A DNA stretch of 9,242 bases from JBBSJT01 sp041691015 (GTDB lineage Bacteria; Chlamydiota; Chlamydiia; Chlamydiales; Parachlamydiaceae): contig JBEPVN010000090.1 of the NCBI GenBank assembly GCA_041691015.1, positions 1-9,242 of the forward strand, written 5' to 3'. Positions 6,966 through 9,242 of the stretch are shown in pieces. A program made the translations under genes and the position numbers. Every line of letters starts with the position of its first letter. Position 1 is the stretch's first letter. Under the pieces are notes generated by a model, which was not told the DNA's origin, did not search any database, and saw only the letters and a list, made by a program, of their open reading frames with translations.

Positions 6966-6986
6966 GTATTCATTCAACTTGTATAA
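6912..6986 (+). CDS. Possible micro-ORF made of Met-Asp repeats (speculative)
   Basis: Reading from the first unit, the 9-bp array encodes six Met-Asp-X triplets (X is Asn, Ile or Phe) followed by VFIQLV and a TAA at 6984-6986, 24 residues in all. A purine-rich GGAG...AAGGA stretch (6889-6900) lies 11 bases upstream and could act as a ribosome binding site, although the spacing is long. The acidic-hydrophobic peptide resembles nothing I know. The simplest view is that the repeat is open by accident, since its unit length is nine. Every unit also supplies an in-frame ATG. Confidence 0.15.
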   Translation: MDNMDIMDFMDFMDNMDFVFIQLV

Positions 6987-7000
6987 CTGACAAAGTCCAT
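6957..7000. other. Perfect 11-bp inverted repeat between prpD and trmO
   Basis: ATGGACTTTGT (6957-6967), the last unit of the 9-bp array, pairs exactly with ACAAAGTCCAT (6990-7000) around a 22-nt loop. Two further inverted GTCCAT copies at 7009-7014 and 7018-7023 can pair with earlier units, so the structure can extend or shift in register. It could act as a bidirectional transcript-end structure, but no T-run follows on either strand, so it is not a canonical intrinsic terminator. Confidence 0.7.
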
Positions 7001-7026
7001 AACAAAATGTCCATAACGTCCATATT

Positions 7027-7068
7027 TATACCCAATTTTATACCCAATTATACCCAATTATACCCAAT
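7027..7068. repeat. Four 10-bp units, TATACCCAAT, overlapping the trmO stop
   Basis: Exact units lie at 7027-7036, 7039-7048, 7049-7058 and 7059-7068, the last three contiguous and the first separated by two T's. The trmO stop codon (7058-7060, TAA on the minus strand) straddles units three and four. The final residues of TrmO (Trp-Val) are encoded by the last unit, so the array has grown into, or out from, the gene end. Confidence 0.95.
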
Positions 7069-7840
7069 TAGCTAGAAAATCAAGGTGACATTCCAAGTCT
7101 TGATAAGGACATATTTTTTGGTATTTCAGGGTTTCTTGATCATACCCACTATAAACATCCTGGATAATAACAACCTCATTATCGACTCTGAAACTTAATC
7201 TCCACGTCTTATAGGCTATCTCATAAATACCATTTTCCTTATCCTTTATGCGGTTTTGCTTTTTTGGAAACGGATAAAGTGTCAGTCTTGACAAAATATT
7301 TGCTTCAATTAATACATTCCATTTGTCCTGCAAATAGAGACGCTTTGATTCAGCTTTTATCTGCCACTTTATTGTATAGATCGACTCAGCTTCTAATTCA
7401 TCAAGCCAGCCTTGTTTCACATCCGGAAAAGAATCCGCGTAAGCAATATAGGGCTTAATATCAAAAATCGGCGTACCATCTAATAAATCATGATTCATGA
7501 CATGTAGAGTTAAACCCTCTATCGCTGTCAGTTCAAGACAAGAAAGTCCTATAAAATTTGGGCGATGAGGGGATCTCGTCGCAAAAACCCCTCTTTTTTT
7601 GTCCCCTCTTGGCGGCATGACTTTTGGTTTCCATGAATGATTGCGATGAAATCTATAAATCACAAAAATACGATCAAATCCATCCAAATCTTTTAGAGCT
7701 TCTTCAAAGTTATTTTGAGAATTTAAAACAATTTTGCCCCTATTTCCTTTAATAACACCAGATTGCCTGGATACTGCGTATTTTTCTTCTTCAACAGCTT
7801 CAAAAAAGCCGATCGGCTCTATTTCGTACATCTTTGGCAT
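7058..7840 (-). CDS. trmO: tRNA (adenine(37)-N6)-methyltransferase TrmO (TsaA/YaeB)
   Basis: A 260-residue protein of the UPF0066/TsaA family. It uses S-adenosylmethionine to methylate N6 of the t6A at position 37 in threonine tRNA, fine-tuning decoding. The N-terminal beta-barrel domain (about 1-155) shows YEIEPIGFF, LDGFDRIFVIYRFHRN (52-67), PPRGDKKRGVFATRSPHRPN (76-95), IGLSCLEL (97-104) and HDLLDGTPIFDIKPYIAYAD (117-136), all family signatures. The family usually reads SPxRPNPIG; here the second Pro is Phe96. The C-terminal part (about 165-245) matches the second domain of longer YaeB-type proteins: 'YEIAYKTWRLSFRVDN' and 'VIIQDVYSGY'. The chosen ATG has no strong ribosome binding site; Met4 (at 7831) is an alternative. 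It is convergent with prpD and divergent from the Ppx/GppA gene, with only 48 bases between the starts. Confidence 0.93.
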   Translation of the reverse strand: MPKMYEIEPIGFFEAVEEEKYAVSRQSGVIKGNRGKIVLNSQNNFEEALKDLDGFDRIFVIYRFHRNHSWKPKVMPPRGDKKRGVFATRSPHRPNFIGLSCLELTAIEGLTLHVMNHDLLDGTPIFDIKPYIAYADSFPDVKQGWLDELEAESIYTIKWQIKAESKRLYLQDKWNVLIEANILSRLTLYPFPKKQNRIKDKENGIYEIAYKTWRLSFRVDNEVVIIQDVYSGYDQETLKYQKICPYQDLECHLDFLANWV

Positions 7841-7862
7841 GCTTTTTGCAACTCTCTATTCG
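7834..7862 (+). promoter_or_regulatory. Weak promoter candidate for the Ppx/GppA gene
   Basis: TTGGCA (7834-7839) matches the -35 consensus at five of six bases, and TATTCG (7857-7862) follows after 17 bases as a poor -10. The -35 would lie over the start codon of the divergent trmO gene, which the 48-bp spacer makes likely. The -10 is weak, so this is tentative. Confidence 0.25.
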
Positions 7863-7872
7863 TTAACCAATT

Positions 7873-7880
7873 AAGGGAGG
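7873..7880 (+). promoter_or_regulatory. Strong ribosome binding site that fixes the Ppx/GppA start
   Basis: AAGGGAGG sits 8 bases before the ATG at 7889. It selects this start over the in-frame ATG at 7763, which lies deep inside the divergent trmO gene and would hide the signal peptide behind 42 implausible residues. Confidence 0.85.
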
Positions 7881-7888
7881 TTTTGTTT

Positions 7889-8953
7889 ATGAGTCCATAT
7901 ATTAAAAAAATTAATTTTTATGTAATAGCCGCTTTAATATCAACGCCATTAATAGGATTTAGTTTAACGGAAAACACTAAAATAGAACAACCTAATCTCT
8001 TGACTGACAAAGAAGTTGTCAGAGCGGCAATTGATATTGGCTCTGGCGCAACAAAATTAAAAGTGGCAGAAGTCAACTTGGGAACAAAAAAAATCGATAG
8101 AGTATTAGCCGTTGAAAATTTCCCCGTTCAATATCAGGAAACATTGCTCAATTCGAGCGATCACATGTTTACAGAAGAAATTATGCAACAGGGTATCAAT
8201 TCTCTTCTTGAAAGTAAATCAATTGCTGAAAATCTTGGAGCTGAAAAAGTCGTAGCAGTAGCTACAGCTTCATTTCGAAGCGGTAAGAACGCAGAGGAAT
8301 TTATCGATCGTATCTACCGCGAAACTGGGATCAAAGTACACATCATCGACCAGGAATTAGAAGGAATTTTAAATTTTGAGGCAGCTACCGCAGAAGTGGA
8401 TATTCCACCAGAAGATTTGATCGTATGGGATATCGGGGGTGGAAGCTTCCAATTCACAACTCTTGATAAAGACGGAAAAATCATGGTTTACCGTGGAACA
8501 GATGCTTCCGTTCCTTTTAGAAACCACGTCATCACGCACATTAAAAGACAAGATATGCAAGACACTAAAACACCAAATCCTATTTCTCCAAATCAGATGT
8601 CCTTAACTCAGGCAAAAGCCCGTGAAATAGCCGATAAGGTGGACGCTGCTTTTAAAGAAAAAATTCTTCATCCTAACTCTAAAGTCGTTGGGGTCGGAAA
8701 TATCTTTGCGTACAATATCCACCCGATTGTGTGCAAGCAATCATCCTACACTCAAGCAGACCTTGATTATGGAGTCCAAAAACTTGTCGGGAAAACTGAT
8801 GAACAAGTTGGCGGCGGCGATTATGCAAACGTCTATATCACAAACCCTGCCTTAGTTATCGGTTTCATGCAGTCTTTGGGGATTGATGAAGTCCATATTG
8901 AGGATATCAATAACGCAGACGGTGCTCTCCTTTACCCTGAATTCTGGGAATAG
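7889..8953 (+). CDS. Secreted Ppx/GppA-family phosphatase-like protein
   Basis: A 354-residue protein of the exopolyphosphatase/guanosine pentaphosphate phosphatase family (ASKHA fold). Family blocks are the N-terminal phosphate loop AAIDIGSGATKLKVAEV (47-62), VVAVATASFRSGKNAEEF (121-138), IIDQELEGILNF (152-163) with Glu158 where the catalytic Glu of the SGxEEA motif falls, and IVWDIGGGSFQFT (178-190), the second phosphate loop. Later are VVGVGNIFAYNI (267-278) and a C-terminal NNADGALLYPEFW, equivalent to the usual 'GGLREGIL' end. It is the short two-domain form, without the extra C-terminal domains of E. coli Ppx/GppA (about 500 residues). Unusually, residues 1-25 form a signal-like sequence: KK, the hydrophobic FYVIAALISTPLIGF, then a possible cleavage after Ser25. 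That would place it in the periplasm or outside. Substrate (polyphosphate, pppGpp or other) is undetermined. It stands alone, divergent from trmO, with its own terminator. Confidence 0.85.
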   Translation: MSPYIKKINFYVIAALISTPLIGFSLTENTKIEQPNLLTDKEVVRAAIDIGSGATKLKVAEVNLGTKKIDRVLAVENFPVQYQETLLNSSDHMFTEEIMQQGINSLLESKSIAENLGAEKVVAVATASFRSGKNAEEFIDRIYRETGIKVHIIDQELEGILNFEAATAEVDIPPEDLIVWDIGGGSFQFTTLDKDGKIMVYRGTDASVPFRNHVITHIKRQDMQDTKTPNPISPNQMSLTQAKAREIADKVDAAFKEKILHPNSKVVGVGNIFAYNIHPIVCKQSSYTQADLDYGVQKLVGKTDEQVGGGDYANVYITNPALVIGFMQSLGIDEVHIEDINNADGALLYPEFWE

Positions 8954-8982
8954 TGATAGCAGTAAAAGCTTTCAAAACTAAT

Positions 8983-9018
8983 GCCCGCACTAACAAGGAC
9001 TGTTTTTGCGGGCTTTTT
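8983..9018 (+). terminator. Rho-independent terminator of the Ppx/GppA gene
   Basis: GCCCGCA (8983-8989) pairs perfectly with TGCGGGC (9007-9013), and an inner AACA/TGTT pairing shortens the loop. TTTTT (9014-9018) follows directly. It lies 29 bases after the stop at 8953 and is a textbook intrinsic terminator. Confidence 0.9.
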
Positions 9019-9040
9019 ATTGGGCCTCTGATTGCTCAAA

Positions 9041-9070
9041 AAGCGGTGCAAGCTTTTTTCAACTTAAAAG
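9041..9070 (+). repeat. 30-bp dispersed repeat, right copy
   Basis: Matches the reverse complement of 46-75 at 28 of 30 positions. It lies downstream of the Ppx/GppA terminator, in the same orientation relative to the upstream gene as the left copy. Weaker similarity may extend about 15-18 bases upstream (GGCCTCTGA here against GGCTCCGA there, then CAAA before the CGG). The AAGCTTTTTT inside it can pair with AAAAGCTT at 8964-8971, enclosing the terminator hairpin in a larger stem. Confidence 0.8.
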
Positions 9071-9132
9071 AAGCTACAAAAGACTAAAAAGGCTAAACAC
9101 CACGTTGTGATGAACAAATTGTTTTGATTTCC

Positions 9133-9235
9133 GGTAGTTGTAACCACCTACTATCTATGTGAAATCGCTTCTTAGATGTTTGGCTATATTTAACCACGAA
9201 GTGGTTTTTACATAGGTAGCCGGTGGTTACAACCC
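9133..9235. repeat. About 100-bp imperfect palindrome at the window edge
   Basis: The outer arms GTTGTAACCACC (9137-9148) and GGTGGTTACAAC (9222-9233) are exact inverted repeats. Pairing continues imperfectly inward (TACTATCTATGTGAAA against TTTTTACATAGGTAGCC). The interior holds a separate short hairpin AACCAC-GAA-GTGGTT (9192-9206). No coding frame is apparent. The compact structure with matched ends resembles a miniature inverted-repeat element or a structured RNA or cruciform, but the sequence stops seven bases after it, so the outer boundary cannot be judged. Confidence 0.6.
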
Positions 9236-9242
9236 ATATGCA

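Larger units (their letters stand above)
6836..7057. other. Repeat-built spacer between convergent prpD and trmO
   Basis: This 222-bp spacer has no classical terminator with a T-run for either gene. From about 6912 onward it is almost entirely repeats: a six-copy 9-bp tandem array, inverted copies that form a hairpin with it, and a 10-bp array running into trmO. The first 75 bases look like ordinary AT-rich DNA. Transcripts from both sides must end within it or read through it. Confidence 0.7.

Noticed and set aside
6912..7068. CRISPR array
   Set aside because: Units are 9-10 bp and contiguous, with no unique spacers and no cas genes nearby.
7763..7888. Longer N-terminus for the Ppx/GppA protein
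   Set aside because: It would overlap trmO on the other strand and lacks a ribosome binding site; a strong one precedes the ATG at 7889 and reveals a signal peptide.
8954..9242. tRNA or other known RNA gene in the right-hand spacer
   Set aside because: No cloverleaf arms or TPsiC-like loop could be found; the pairing is a simple nested palindrome.

Overview
The window is a low-GC bacterial chromosomal segment with seven protein genes and no RNA genes, CRISPR array or transposase. The style suggests an environmental Chlamydiae-type (Parachlamydiales-like) or other intracellular gram-negative bacterium. This rests on AT-rich intergenic DNA, many envelope or secreted proteins of unknown function, and a secreted protein at 128-919 that resembles proteins I associate with amoeba-associated chlamydiae. 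The taxonomic call is inference at roughly even odds; Legionellales-like or alphaproteobacterial endosymbionts are the alternatives.

Layout: (1) 1-127 holds a minus-strand terminator and one copy of a 30-bp dispersed repeat. (2) 128-2565, minus strand, is a two-gene operon: a membrane-anchored DUF2125/DUF945-like envelope protein followed five bases later by a small secreted protein with faint kinase-like features. (3) 2566-2778 is a divergent, very AT-rich promoter region. (4) 2779-6835, plus strand, is a methylcitrate-cycle operon: prpB (methylisocitrate lyase), prpC (2-methylcitrate synthase), an unrecognised 205-residue protein, and prpD (2-methylcitrate dehydratase). No prpE, prpR, acnD or prpF is present. 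(5) 6836-7057 separates the convergent prpD and trmO genes. It consists largely of repeats: six tandem 9-bp ATGGAC units in open phase, a hairpin made with inverted copies, and four 10-bp units, the last of which run through the trmO stop codon. (6) 7058-7840, minus strand, is trmO (TsaA/YaeB), the tRNA t6A37 N6-methyltransferase. (7) 7889-8953, plus strand, is a short Ppx/GppA-family protein with an apparent signal peptide, transcribed divergently from trmO. (8) 8954-9242 has a clear terminator, the second (inverted) copy of the 30-bp repeat, and a roughly 100-bp imperfect palindrome that reaches the window edge.

Functionally, the prp cluster would convert propionyl-CoA plus oxaloacetate, through 2-methylcitrate and 2-methylisocitrate, to pyruvate and succinate, with the hydration step supplied by an aconitase elsewhere. 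The flanking genes are unrelated to it. The most interesting items are the unknown gene inside the prp operon, the secreted Ppx/GppA protein, the repeat-built intergenic region with its possible micro-ORF, and the matching 30-bp repeats behind the two outward-facing transcription units.
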